A stretch of DNA of 62,022 nt, taken from positions 1-62,022 of the forward strand of contig CAIUSO010000111.1 of NCBI GenBank assembly GCA_903901875.1, given 5' to 3'. The DNA is from an uncultured Geobacteraceae bacterium. Its GTDB lineage: Bacteria; Desulfobacterota; Desulfuromonadia; Geobacterales; Pseudopelobacteraceae. Positions within the stretch are counted from its first letter, which is position 1; each line of letters opens with the position of its first letter. The notes under the pieces are model-generated. The model was given only the letters and a program-made list of their open reading frames with translations. It did not search any database and was not told the DNA's origin. Made by a program: the position numbers and the translations under genes. This document shows positions 33,507 through 42,860 of the stretch, one piece after another.

Positions 33507-35783
33507 TTATTGCAAACTAATTTTAGCCAGCCACCGATCAAGAGCTTCTGCCAAGAGCTTTTTCTTGACCGGTTTGGCCAGGTAATCATTCATTCCGGCG
33601 GCAAGACACTTTTCCCGATCGCCTTTCATACAATTTGCCGTCATCGCAACGACGGTGATATCGTGATCAAGCACTGAAGAATGTACGCTTCTAATCTCGG
33701 CGGTGGCTTCATAGCCGTCCATTTCCGGCATCTGGCAATCCATAAGAACCAGATCAAACCTTGTATGCTCAAGCAGACGAAGCGCTTCACGCCCATTCAT
33801 TGCGTCGGCGGCATGGTAGCCAAGACTGTTCAGCATGTTGTGGGCAACCATCCGGTTGATATGATTATCCTCAACCAGTAGTATTCTGGCGGACCGTTGT
33901 GCAGCAGTGAACTCCGAAGGTGGATGACCACTATCAGGTAGCAGTTGCCGGCTACGCTTCTCTTCTTCCGACTGTTTTTCAAAACGGGCGGTAAACCAGA
34001 CAACGGTCCCTGTACCTTCTTCACTCCGGATACCAATATCCCCTCCGTGGAGTTCTGCCAACTGTTTACAGATGGCAAGCCCCAGACCGGTTCCGCCGTA
34101 TTTACGGGTGGTGGTACCATCTGCCTGTACAAATGGCTCGAATACCATGGCAAGCTGCCGTTCCGGAATACCAACACCGGAATCCTGGACTTCAAAGCGG
34201 ATTACGGTACTACGTTCTTCATCAGTAACCGTTGTGGCACTGACGACGATTTCCCCCTCTTCGGTAAATTTGATCGCGTTACCGATCAGGTTATTGAAGA
34301 GCTGGCGCAATCTGGTGGCATCACCTTTCAGACCCAACGGCAAATTAAAATCAAACCGGCTCACCAGTAGAAGTCCCGCATTGGCGGCACGGATACCCAT
34401 CATGTACACAACATCTTCCATCAATATTTTAAGATCAAAACAGGTATGCTCAAGATGGATTTTTCCCGACTCAATGACAGAAAAATCAAGGAGATCGTCC
34501 AGCAACATCAGGAGATCTTCGCCGCTTCTGCTGATTATTTCGGCACAATGACGCTGTTCTTCGTTCAGTTGAGTATCCTGCAACATGGTCGCCATACCGA
34601 TGACACCGTTGAGCGGAGTACGTATTTCATGGCTCATGGTTGCCACAAAAACACTTTTGGCTTCGGTCGCGCGCTGTGCAGCTTCCAACGCCAGTGCCAA
34701 CTCCCGATTGTTCTGTTCCAAACGGGACGCAACGGCAATGTGCTCCTGCTCTGCCAGGACACGCGCGGTTATATCGGCAAAGAACCAGACCTGCCCCCCG
34801 ACGGAATCAGCACTACTGTGCGGATGGCAGCAGATACTGATAATACGCCCATCCTTGCAATGGAGATTTTTACTCCTGCCATCACCGGCACCGCTCTTAA
34901 GCTCAACGATGCTCCCATGAAAGCCCTCCCGGTCTGAAGGCTCCAACTGCAAAGCAAGGTAGTGCGTAACCGATGCCTCGTCCAATTGCCCCAGCATCCC
35001 CGCAGAAATATTCCAGAGCTCCACAAATTTTCTGTTCCACTTACTGATGGTGCCGTTTGCTCCAACCACCAGCAGGCCATCAGCTGTTGCATCCAGTGTG
35101 GCGTTAAGCAACGATATGACCGGCTGGAGCAGCTGTTCCGCCTCCTTTCGCTTGGTTACATTGATATTGCTGACCCGGCGCCCCATGGAGTTACCATTTC
35201 CGTCGAAGACCTCCTGACAGACATGTACGATCCAGCACTCCTCACCATACCGGGTGATGATGCGAAAATCCGGCGTTTCGCAATACGCCCGCTCCCCCTG
35301 TTTCACAAGATCATGGTGGTGCAGGTATATATCAAGTTCGTCGGGATGAACTATGCGGGTCAATAATTCAGGATCCTGCATAAACTCTTCCACGGTATAG
35401 CCGGTAAGACTTTCACATGAAGGAGATATATAGACAAGAGAACCATCCGTTGCCAGCCAGTACTCCCACGTAAGGGTATAATCTGAAATGGTACGACTTC
35501 TTAAATCACTTTCATAAAGCCGGTGACACTCAGAATTCAACCGGGTAATGATGCGGAGAATCCTGGCAGTACCAGAGGCGACCGCCCCTCCCACGAGGAG
35601 CCACACGCAGAAATACTCCAAAGTTGCCCCCACTGCTCGCCCCTGGATAGCCATGGGAATCAGGGCAGTGGAATACACTCCACACACTATCAGCGTCCAA
35701 AACAATAAAAAGAGCAATAGATAACGGCGAATAGCCCTCTCGATGCCGTCAGACGGCACTTCCTTCCTGACCTCTGCTTCCAT
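33507..35783 (-). CDS. Hybrid PAS sensor kinase-receiver
   Basis: 758 residues. Two N-terminal helices (YLLLFLLFWTLIVCGVYSTA; YFCVWLLVGGAVASG), two PAS domains (YISPSCESLTGYTVEEFMQD; a second after the AEQLLQPV helix), HisKA with SHEIRTPLNGVIGMATML, HATPase (NLIGNAIKFTEEGE, GTGLGLAICKQL) and a C-terminal receiver ([33 protein letters not shown]). No separate output is visible, so it works in a phosphorelay or by protein contact. It ends 29 bases before mamI and is probably in the same transcript. Confidence 0.88.
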   Translation of the reverse strand: MEAEVRKEVPSDGIERAIRRYLLLFLLFWTLIVCGVYSTALIPMAIQGRAVGATLEYFCVWLLVGGAVASGTARILRIITRLNSECHRLYESDLRSRTISDYTLTWEYWLATDGSLVYISPSCESLTGYTVEEFMQDPELLTRIVHPDELDIYLHHHDLVKQGERAYCETPDFRIITRYGEECWIVHVCQEVFDGNGNSMGRRVSNINVTKRKEAEQLLQPVISLLNATLDATADGLLVVGANGTISKWNRKFVELWNISAGMLGQLDEASVTHYLALQLEPSDREGFHGSIVELKSGAGDGRSKNLHCKDGRIISICCHPHSSADSVGGQVWFFADITARVLAEQEHIAVASRLEQNNRELALALEAAQRATEAKSVFVATMSHEIRTPLNGVIGMATMLQDTQLNEEQRHCAEIISRSGEDLLMLLDDLLDFSVIESGKIHLEHTCFDLKILMEDVVYMMGIRAANAGLLLVSRFDFNLPLGLKGDATRLRQLFNNLIGNAIKFTEEGEIVVSATTVTDEERSTVIRFEVQDSGVGIPERQLAMVFEPFVQADGTTTRKYGGTGLGLAICKQLAELHGGDIGIRSEEGTGTVVWFTARFEKQSEEEKRSRQLLPDSGHPPSEFTAAQRSARILLVEDNHINRMVAHNMLNSLGYHAADAMNGREALRLLEHTRFDLVLMDCQMPEMDGYEATAEIRSVHSSVLDHDITVVAMTANCMKGDREKCLAAGMNDYLAKPVKKKLLAEALDRWLAKISLQ

Positions 35784-35848
35784 TGGTATCCTTAACCTTC
35801 AGAGTCACTTTGAGCAGACGGTTTCCTGTCCGGTGGTGAATCAAGTTT

Positions 35849-37528
35849 TCATATCGTGTAGGCGGCTCTCAGTCCATAGGGCCAGGCAAGCAACCCTCCA
35901 TCCAGGTATTTCGTGTTGGTAAAACCGGCACCGTCCAGCATTTTTTGGGCTTCGTAACCACGGAGGCTTACCTTGCAGAAGGCAATTATTTCCTTATCAC
36001 GCGGCAGTTCATTGAACCTCTCCCGCAGCATCCCCAGGGGAATCAGCGTTGCCCCCTCAATCCCCGCCTCCAGATGTTCCCCAGGGGAGCGGACATCAAG
36101 GAGGATGATCTCCTCGTTAGCATCAAGCTTACGTTTCACCTCTTCCGGAGAAATCCCCCTCCCCTGGCCGTCACGTTTGTTTTTCATGATATCCGCAGCC
36201 ACAATGAGATTATCCATGGCAGCCGAATAGGGGGGAGCATAGGCAAAATCAATCTGGGACAACTGGTCGACGGTGGCATGAAAGGTTATGGCGACCGCTG
36301 CGGCATCAAGCCGTTTATCGACAACCCCTTCTCCCACCGCCTGCACGCCAAGTACTCTGCCGGTCATCCGCTCAGCAACCAGCTTTATGACAATTGGTTT
36401 GGCACCGGGGAAAAAATGGGCTTTATCATGGGCAGGTGACAACACCGTTTCCACATCAAAACCGTTGGCGCGGGCTTCCGTTTCCGTCAGACCGGTTTTA
36501 CCGGCATTGAGAGAAAATACCCTGAGGATGCTGGTACCTATAACCCCGCAAAAAGAAGCGTCACCACCAGCCACATTAATTCCGGCAACCCGTCCCTGCT
36601 TGTTGGCCGTGCTTCCCAGTGGAATATGCACCTGCCTCCCAGTTATGAGATGGGTAGTTTCACAGCAATCACCACAGGCAAAAATAGAGGGGTCACTGGT
36701 ACGGAGCCGTTCATCAACGGCAATTGCACCGGTCGTACCGAGGGTTATACCGGCCACACGGGCCAATTCCACAGCAGGGGTAACGCCTGTCGCAAGGATA
36801 ACAAGGTTGGCTGGAAACTCATGTTCACCGATATGTACCTTTTCTACGATGGCCTTTCCGCTGAAACCGGTAACCCGGCAGCCGGTCATAACGGTCACCC
36901 CCTGCACTCGCAGCTGTTTTTCCACAAGAAAGGCCATCTCTCTGTCAAGCACACCGGGGAGGAGCTGTTCCTGCATTTCAATGATGGTGACCTTCATCCC
37001 CCTCTGTCGGAGTGCTTCGGCCATTTCCAGCCCGATCAGTCCGCCACCGATGATACAGGCGTTGAAACCGGTAATGGCCGCCTGCTTCAGTAAATGGGCG
37101 TCTTCAATGGACTTTACCGTTACAATGTTGGGCAGAGAGACGTTGTCAATGGCGGGAACCACGGGCGAACTTCCGGTGGCCAGAACCAGGCGATCATATG
37201 CCACCGTTGCCTGCTCCTCGGTGAGGGAGTCCCGTAGATAGAGGAGCTTGGCATGGCGGTCGATCCGGATCACTTCGGTCTGTGGCCTGACGGTAACCCC
37301 CTTGACCTTCTTGAAAAAGTTGGCATCCCGTATCACCCCCACCGGCGTACTCATCAGCTCCCTAATATCGGTTACCGTATCGGACACGTAGTAGGGAATC
37401 CCGCATGCTCCGTAGGAAATAAAGCTCCCCCGGTCAATCAGCATAACATCGACATCGGCATTAACCCGTTTCGCCTTTGAAGCAGCCTTGGCTCCGGCGG
37501 CATTGGCACCTATTACGACTATCTTCAT
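35849..37528 (-). CDS. CoA-disulfide reductase/NADH oxidase-like flavoprotein with rhodanese domain
   Basis: About 559 residues from the ATG at 37528 (the frame opens at 37552). FAD motif IGANAAGAKAASKAKR, redox Cys in SYGACGIPYYVSD, NADH motif CIIGGGLIGLEMAEAL, the second FAD strand IFACGDCCET, and dimer domain. The last 100 residues are a rhodanese with the C-K-V-S-L-R loop in AFCKVSLRGYEA. Such fusions reduce persulfides, polysulfide or CoA-disulfide with NADH. It is in a run of same-strand genes leading to mamI and mamE (65 bases to the kinase). Confidence 0.85.
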   Translation of the reverse strand: MKIVVIGANAAGAKAASKAKRVNADVDVMLIDRGSFISYGACGIPYYVSDTVTDIRELMSTPVGVIRDANFFKKVKGVTVRPQTEVIRIDRHAKLLYLRDSLTEEQATVAYDRLVLATGSSPVVPAIDNVSLPNIVTVKSIEDAHLLKQAAITGFNACIIGGGLIGLEMAEALRQRGMKVTIIEMQEQLLPGVLDREMAFLVEKQLRVQGVTVMTGCRVTGFSGKAIVEKVHIGEHEFPANLVILATGVTPAVELARVAGITLGTTGAIAVDERLRTSDPSIFACGDCCETTHLITGRQVHIPLGSTANKQGRVAGINVAGGDASFCGVIGTSILRVFSLNAGKTGLTETEARANGFDVETVLSPAHDKAHFFPGAKPIVIKLVAERMTGRVLGVQAVGEGVVDKRLDAAAVAITFHATVDQLSQIDFAYAPPYSAAMDNLIVAADIMKNKRDGQGRGISPEEVKRKLDANEEIILLDVRSPGEHLEAGIEGATLIPLGMLRERFNELPRDKEIIAFCKVSLRGYEAQKMLDGAGFTNTKYLDGGLLAWPYGLRAAYTI

Positions 37529-37591
37529 CTGCATATGGCTTCTCCGGTCCATTTTCCAAGTTATTGAGTATCATTACCGCAAATTCGGCAC

Positions 37592-39691
37592 TCATGCCCC
37601 GCACTCACGGGACAATCGTTCCAGAATACTGATCAAAACGTTCGATGTCTCGACCATTTCATTACATAGTTGACCAGCTTTTTCTCTGTTGCCAGCATTG
37701 TATGCAAGAAGAGCTTGTTTCCCCAGTTCATGAACTTTTGCGTGGGGTATTTCTACTTCTCTGAAAGATCGTATCTGACCGCACGAAGCCATTCCTTCCT
37801 CCTGATACCACTTACCGAAAACACACGTTTGATGGGTGGGTAAATCGGTCGCATCAAGCTGATGTGTACCCTGTAGATGTGCCCTTATTTTGCCGGTGAA
37901 AATAATATGGGCACTCTTTGCCTTGCTCAGTATCAGGCCGGTGTCTTCATTTAAGGTGAACTTTGCAAGGGAACCGAGCAGGGTTTCGGCACTTTCGTTC
38001 AGTCGACTTGCTTCAAGGGCGGACGATTGTGCATTATCGGACACGCCGTTCCCTATGTCAGTTATTCGCATCATGTTGCAGCTGATTTCACTTGTCGTTG
38101 CAGTCTGCTCCTCAGCAGCAGTGGCAATCTGATTTATCTGCATCGCCAGATTATTAATCTGATCCAGAATCCGCTCCAGTGCTTCACCGGAATAGGTTGC
38201 CTGCTCAGTACCACGCTCCACTTCATGAACACCATCGTTCATGACTTTAACCGCTTCTCTTGTTTCGCTCTGAATTGCCTTAATCATTTCACCTATTTCA
38301 TGGGTCGCTCTCGTTGTTCTTTCCGCCAATGCCCGCACTTCGTCGGCAACCACGGCAAAACCTCTCCCCTGTTCACCGGCCCTGGCGGCCTCTATGGCGG
38401 CATTTAGAGCCAGCAGGTTCGTCTGATCGGCAATATCTTCGATCGTTCCGACGATTTGTCCTATCTGGTCACTCCGTGATCCAAGGTTCGCAACCGTCTG
38501 GGCGGAGGTTCTCACCTGATCGGCAATTCGCGACATGATGGTGATACTGTTTTTCACCACTTCGGCACCTTTACACGCCTCATCGGTTGCAACTTTTGAA
38601 CTTTCCGCTGCCATATGGCAGTTCCGGGCAATATCACACGATGTCGCGGCCATCTCTTCACCGGCAGTGGCAACCGAACTCGCCTGGGCGGCCACCTCTT
38701 CAGCACCTTGCGCTATTTTTTCCGATGTCCAGTATACCGTGCCCACCGCAGTCGCCACATCACAACTGCATTCAAGAACACCGGTTAGCGTTTTCCGCAT
38801 GTTCTCCACAGCACTATTAACCGACCCTGCTAGTTCACCGATCTCATCTTTACTGTCGATTTCAAGGACGCACCCCAGATCACCTCCGGCGACAAGCCGC
38901 ATCTCATCAACCAAACGCCGGATCGGCTTAATGATTATCACCCTGATCCCCCAGATGAGAATCACCAGGGCGATACTGGAAATTACAAACGTAAGGATAA
39001 AAGATATCAGCAGTTTTCTCTGGATGCCTTTTTCGATGGTATCCAGATCATCCAGAATTTCAAAGGCACCATGTTGCTCACCCACTTTCCACCCCTCAGC
39101 TTTAAAGCCGAGTAAATCCACACCGTCTTTATTGACCGTATCGTCAACAACTCCGTGGCACACCAGACAATCGTGGGTTAATTTGATGGGACGAAGGTAG
39201 CGAATGACATGATTTGCTTTATCCACCATAAAAAGCTCAGACAATTTATCCTTTTCCATTTTCTGTAGCAGCTCAAGTTCAAGGGAGCTCGGTTCATTTT
39301 CTCTGTCACGGGCCTGAACCTTGGGGACACGAAGTTTAAAACCGGATTCCTTCGCATGCTCCCCGGCTATCTTTATGGAAGCAATAATCGGAATGGTCTT
39401 AAAGAACGTGGTATCGCGCGCTGCAGAAAGCTTGTTGGTGGAACCATGCATCTTTTCTTCAAAGGCTTTTCGTAACTCAACTTCATTAAAAGCTCCACCC
39501 GTTCTTAAAGCAGCGAGATAATCACGTGAGCTCTCGGCTTGCAATATTACGGCACGAGCTTTTGATTGAACGGCCTCATAGGCCTCTTTTCTAATGTTGA
39601 TACTGAAATAAAAAATATTTGCAACAAAGGAAACCGCCAGAGCGATGGCAACACAGATGGTAATTTTTGAGCTCAAACCTCTTCCTGGCAT
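37592..39691 (-). CDS. Methyl-accepting chemotaxis protein with c-haem sensor domain and C-terminal CZB
   Basis: 699 residues from the ATG at 39691, placed eight bases after AGGAG; a TTG at 39709 opens the frame. Helix, Tll0287-like (DUF3365) periplasmic domain with a haem motif CLVCH at about 175-179, second helix, HAMP, signalling domain with the hairpin [20 protein letters not shown], then a CZB domain ([20 protein letters not shown] ... [12 protein letters not shown]). Haem plus CZB points to redox or oxidant-guided taxis. It probably heads the transcript containing mamI and mamE. Confidence 0.88.
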   Translation of the reverse strand: MPGRGLSSKITICVAIALAVSFVANIFYFSINIRKEAYEAVQSKARAVILQAESSRDYLAALRTGGAFNEVELRKAFEEKMHGSTNKLSAARDTTFFKTIPIIASIKIAGEHAKESGFKLRVPKVQARDRENEPSSLELELLQKMEKDKLSELFMVDKANHVIRYLRPIKLTHDCLVCHGVVDDTVNKDGVDLLGFKAEGWKVGEQHGAFEILDDLDTIEKGIQRKLLISFILTFVISSIALVILIWGIRVIIIKPIRRLVDEMRLVAGGDLGCVLEIDSKDEIGELAGSVNSAVENMRKTLTGVLECSCDVATAVGTVYWTSEKIAQGAEEVAAQASSVATAGEEMAATSCDIARNCHMAAESSKVATDEACKGAEVVKNSITIMSRIADQVRTSAQTVANLGSRSDQIGQIVGTIEDIADQTNLLALNAAIEAARAGEQGRGFAVVADEVRALAERTTRATHEIGEMIKAIQSETREAVKVMNDGVHEVERGTEQATYSGEALERILDQINNLAMQINQIATAAEEQTATTSEISCNMMRITDIGNGVSDNAQSSALEASRLNESAETLLGSLAKFTLNEDTGLILSKAKSAHIIFTGKIRAHLQGTHQLDATDLPTHQTCVFGKWYQEEGMASCGQIRSFREVEIPHAKVHELGKQALLAYNAGNREKAGQLCNEMVETSNVLISILERLSRECGA

Positions 39692-39834
39692 ACACATTTC
39701 TCCTGACAATCTGTTTTATCATGTGTGAAAATCTTGCACAGAGAGGTACAATACGATCGCAGCACATCACTCTAAATATATAGTTATCAATATATCTAGC
39801 CTGCCGCAAAAGTAAGCCGTATTAACTGAAATAA

Positions 39835-39881
39835 CAATAGTGATAAAATAATTATTTAATAGTGTTATCTAATCACTATTG
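39835..39881. promoter_or_regulatory. Inverted repeat with CACTATTG upstream of the MCP-mamI-mamE run
   Basis: CAATAGTGAT (39835-39844) and ATCACTATTG (39872-39881) are perfect 10-base arms 27 bases apart, in an AT-rich region 143 bases before the MCP start. The half-site CACTATTG also lies upstream of the other two mam operons. The rest of 39692-39992 holds no gene. Confidence 0.45.
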
Positions 39882-39992
39882 AGATTTTACCTCAAAAAGT
39901 TCACTCTCTCTCCGTCACCCGGTCTCGTGCGCTGAGCAGCCATAATCAAAGCGGGATTAGCGTCCACTACACCCATGAAAGGAAAAAAATGA

Positions 39993-40172
39993 ATGACTAA
40001 AAGTTCTGATAAGAAGGACGATTTTGCTCTTGAGTTGAAGCTGTTACACGCGTTTGAAACAAGCACAGAGCAAAGTATTGGCACCGTCGGTTTCGTGGGA
40101 ACGCAACAAAAAAAGATCCTTGAAAGCATGGCAACTCTTGATAAATCTCTACAAACTGAATCTGGTTCGTAA
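39993..40172 (+). CDS. Possible small acidic/helical protein
   Basis: A 59-residue frame with AAAGGAAA upstream encodes a mixed-charge helical peptide (DDFALELKLLHAFETS ... KKILESMATLDKSL). No family is recognised. A longer frame on the same strand (40054-40500) overlaps it but runs through a palindromic repeat and looks non-coding. From 40173 to 40655 I see only that repeat and no convincing gene. Confidence 0.35.
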   Translation: MTKSSDKKDDFALELKLLHAFETSTEQSIGTVGFVGTQQKKILESMATLDKSLQTESGS

Positions 40173-40300
40173 CAAATCAGGGGGTAAGCAGGTCCGTTTT
40201 GAGTGGGCAAAATTACCAAACATGGAGAAATGCCTTTATCGGGGATCGAGGTTTTTCAGACAGTTATTCCCTGTTGCAATCAAGATGACACCACTCGTAG

Positions 40301-40320
40301 GGGCGTATGGCCATACGCCC
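40301..40320. repeat. Dispersed palindromic repeat, full copy
   Basis: GGGCGTATGGCCATACGCCC is a perfect 20-base palindrome, preceded by GTAG and followed by GCC and a T-run. It is identical to the core at 41756-41775, and its right half with extension matches 414-441. It fits a REP-like family of short intergenic palindromes. Confidence 0.85.
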
Positions 40321-40655
40321 GCCTTTTGCTGTTCTGACCATGAAGAGGATTTCCTTATCAACATGCTGCGAGATTATCGGCAGCAACCAGATGCGTTGAT
40401 AACAGAGATCAGTGATTTTCTTGTGACGTACCGCTCGGGGGGAAGGATTGTTTTGGATTCGGAGCGGAGACTAGCTATTCTGAAAATGATCACGCTTTAA
40501 AGCACTGTGCAATTGGTGACGCCTGCACGGGACTAATAGAACCTCCGCTGCGAATTCTTGCCGGTTCCATCAATACGTGCGTATTCCATTCCAGATTCCA
40601 AACGAATGTGAACTACCGCCAGACTATGTAACCAGCCAACAGGACACAGAAAGCC

Positions 40656-40865
40656 ATGAATAGCCTGCTCGACTATAAGCTGATTATCCCTCTCGTGCTG
40701 ATGCTCGGTTTTGCCCCCTTTTTTCCGCAGCCGCACATTGTCGAGAAAATAAAGATGCTTATAGACGGAACGTTGCGAAGACCAATCGATATCTTTGACC
40801 TCTTCTGGCACGCATGGCCATTTGCACTTCTTGCCTACCGTGTACTGCTTGACATGAGGAGATGA
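40656..40865 (+). CDS. Small two-helix membrane protein (Geobacter 'RND transporter' family)
   Basis: 69 residues. DYKLIIPLVLMLGFAPFFPQ and HIVEKIKMLIDGTLRRPIDI, then FDLFWHAWPFALLA, match a small conserved membrane protein common in Geobacteraceae and often labelled RND transporter, although it is far too short to be one. Two helices flank a basic loop. The function is unknown. Confidence 0.65.
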   Translation: MNSLLDYKLIIPLVLMLGFAPFFPQPHIVEKIKMLIDGTLRRPIDIFDLFWHAWPFALLAYRVLLDMRR

Positions 40866-41018
40866 ACTAAATTTATTTGTCAAGACTAATGAATAACCAG
40901 AATTCATGCCCATTAGTCAGCTATTTAATCATTATTGTGTATTTGGGCTACTGAGGGCATTATCACCCATAAGCTGTTACCGTTCAGTTCAATCACCAAA
41001 GAAAGGAGAAATGAAGCT

Positions 41019-41186
41019 ATGGCACACAAGATTTCTGATGCATGTACCAACTGTGGAACATGTGTTGACTTTTGTTCATCTGACGCAATTACTGCTGCTG
41101 ACAGCAAGCACACTATCGATGCAGATCTTTGCATTGACTGTGGTGCATGCCTTGACGCCTGTCCGGTTGCCGCAATCAGTGCCTGA
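41019..41186 (+). CDS. 2[4Fe-4S] ferredoxin
   Basis: 55 residues with AAAGGAG 11 bases before the ATG. Two clusters: CTNCGTCVDFCSSDAI and CIDCGACLDACPVAAI, the classical CxxCxxCxxxC patterns. It is a low-potential electron carrier in the cytosol. Monocistronic, with its own terminator at 41211. Confidence 0.93.
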   Translation: MAHKISDACTNCGTCVDFCSSDAITAADSKHTIDADLCIDCGACLDACPVAAISA

Positions 41187-41210
41187 TAAGGTCGCACGCC
41201 GCGTACGGAG

Positions 41211-41237
41211 AAAAGGCCGATTAATTCGGCCTTTTTT
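41211..41237 (+). terminator. Rho-independent terminator after ferredoxin gene
   Basis: AAAAGGCCGA, five-base loop, TCGGCCTTTTTT: an 8-10 bp stem with a T-run, 24 bases after the ferredoxin stop. Confidence 0.9.
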
Positions 41238-41388
41238 ATTATTCCACCGCCCTAAAACCGGGACACGTATGAAGGAGTAGGAATGTTTTGGAATAAATTA
41301 TGGAACAAACGTACCGGTGGATCACCGGAAGAACGGGAAGTAAGCACACAATGCCAAGAGGAAGCTGAGCAGCTGTTTTTAGGCGGTA

Positions 41389-41523
41389 TATGCACTTCGC
41401 AAGATAACTTCAGAACCGGTATTCGGAGTCGTAAAGGCAGTCATGGGATTCCGAGGGTTCATGCTGCGTGGTAAAGAATCCGTTTCAGGCGAATGGAACC
41501 TCGACTGCATGGCGTATAATTAA
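41389..41523 (+). mobile_element. Insertion-sequence scar: C-terminus of a DDE transposase
   Basis: A 44-codon frame encodes ITSEPVFGVVKAVMGFRGFM and LRGKESVSGEWNLDCMAYN, which matches the end of IS1182/IS5-type transposases (EPVFG..K...GFR.F.LRG...V..EW.L.C.A.N). It lacks a start and the DDE core. A short open frame at 41283-41474 with a ribosome site runs out of frame into it. The rest of 41238-41806 holds only this scar and a palindrome. Confidence 0.7.
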
Positions 41524-41755
41524 AAAAGAATGCATACATTAAAAATATGCTTAACAAATATGGCAAATGCCGTAAATCGCAAAGGAAAACAGGCCAAATA
41601 GGTCTTTAAAGGCTGATCAGGATCTTTCCAGAGAACGAAACAAGAATTATTGTTGCATAAAGCTCGCCCAGGTGGTAATAAATCGGGAAATGGTCGGTTT
41701 GGTCAAAATTTCAAACCTGACAGACTCCTAGTGTATGGTGTGCATATGTAAAAGC

Positions 41756-41775
41756 GGGCGTATGGCCATACGCCC
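41756..41775. repeat. Dispersed palindromic repeat, full copy
   Basis: Identical 20-base palindrome to 40301-40320, here followed by CCTAC, so that the complete unit GTAGGGGCG...CGCCCCTAC is seen across the two copies. It sits 31 bases from the end of a broken nuclease gene. Confidence 0.85.
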
Positions 41776-41806
41776 CTACAAAACCTCTGGTTAACGCCCG
41801 GGATGG

Positions 41807-42232
41807 TTATTCTCTTATACTGTCGATCTCTTCCCGACTAAAACCGGTTGCCTGTATTATAATTTCCAACGCTACGCCGGCTTTTTTCAAGTTTGATGCT
41901 ATGTTATTCTTTTCCTCAACAGCTTTCTGCTTTGCTTCATTGGCCTCCTGCTTTGCTTCATCAGCTTTCAGCTCCGCCTCAAGAGCTTTCTGCTTTGCCT
42001 CACTCGCTTCCAGCTTCGCCACTCTCGTATTTTCACGCTGCTGCATTAACGAACGCTGCATATCTTCAAAATCAAGCAAAACTATATCCTCATCTTTCAT
42101 CTGTTTCCGCATTTCTGGCTCCAGTATCACAGACCGTAACCGACGGATCAGATCGCCATACTTTGCAGGATAGTCGGCCTCGTTTATATTGAGGATGTGA
42201 TGTAAGGAGCCAATTATCAGTAACTTGAGCAT
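41807..42232 (-). pseudogene. PD-(D/E)XK transposase/Rpn-like protein, C-terminal fragment
   Basis: 141 residues beginning inside the family domain (LHHILNINEADYPAKYGDLI, LEPEMRKQMKDEDIVLLDFE), then a long charged coiled coil with repeating EAKQKALEAELKADEAK units and ending ATGFSREEIDSIRE, the usual C-terminus of this family. The N-terminal nuclease half is absent; compare the N-terminal part at 1-219. Confidence 0.7.
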
Positions 42233-42442
42233 TGCAGCAAAACTGGTAATACAACTACGATGAACTCCACAAACAGTTGACCAACCGATCTCGATTTGAG
42301 GAATCAGCTGTTTAGCTGAAACTCAGTCGGTCCTTCACAAATGTTTCAAGAATTTTACATGAATGAAATATGTCCGCAGTAAATATAGTTTATCCTGCAA
42401 TCAGATGTATTCAGGATATGATGTAAAGCGGAGGTCTCAGTT

Positions 42443-42739
42443 ATGAAAATTGATTTTTCTGGTGTTACGGCCATGTTAGTGGGGAACTGGACGGAGTCTG
42501 AGGATGTTAACAGATTCAGGTATTTGTCTGAACTTTCGAGCCGATGCAAGGGTATCGTTGGTGAAATTCGTATTGACTGCAGTGGGATAGAAAAAATAGA
42601 CAGCTCGGGTCTTCATATTCTCTATTCGTGGCTTCAGTGTATCTACTTTCGCGGTAATCAGCCCCGGATTGTCAACGTATCTGCTGCACTACGTAACTCA
42701 CGCATACAGTTAGGTGTTGCACCCGCCTTTGAATATTGA
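42443..42739 (+). CDS. STAS-domain anti-sigma factor antagonist
   Basis: 98 residues, a single STAS domain: strand RIDCSGIEKIDSSGLHILYS holds the phosphorylatable Ser in the SSGL turn, followed by the helix and the NSRIQLGV end. It would act by partner switching with a kinase/anti-sigma protein, not encoded nearby. The adjacent receiver gene is broken, so it may have lost its partner. Confidence 0.75.
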   Translation: MKIDFSGVTAMLVGNWTESEDVNRFRYLSELSSRCKGIVGEIRIDCSGIEKIDSSGLHILYSWLQCIYFRGNQPRIVNVSAALRNSRIQLGVAPAFEY

Positions 42740-42860
42740 CCTGTTTGCCCCACGTTGATGTCGCCGATTATCTGACAACCGAAATATATGGCAGTAATGC
42801 TGTTGGAATAACCAGGTACGTGACGTCTTTTTTGAGCGTTGGTGTAGAGGAACCCTTCCC

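Noticed and set aside
7171-39691. MamK, MamA, MamQ and MamO homologues
   Set aside because: I looked for an actin-like, a TPR, a LemA-like and a second protease-transporter protein and found none among the well-supported genes.
40054-40500. 148-codon plus-strand gene
   Set aside because: Its first third is a shifted copy of a better small frame, it runs through the palindromic repeat, and it matches no known protein.
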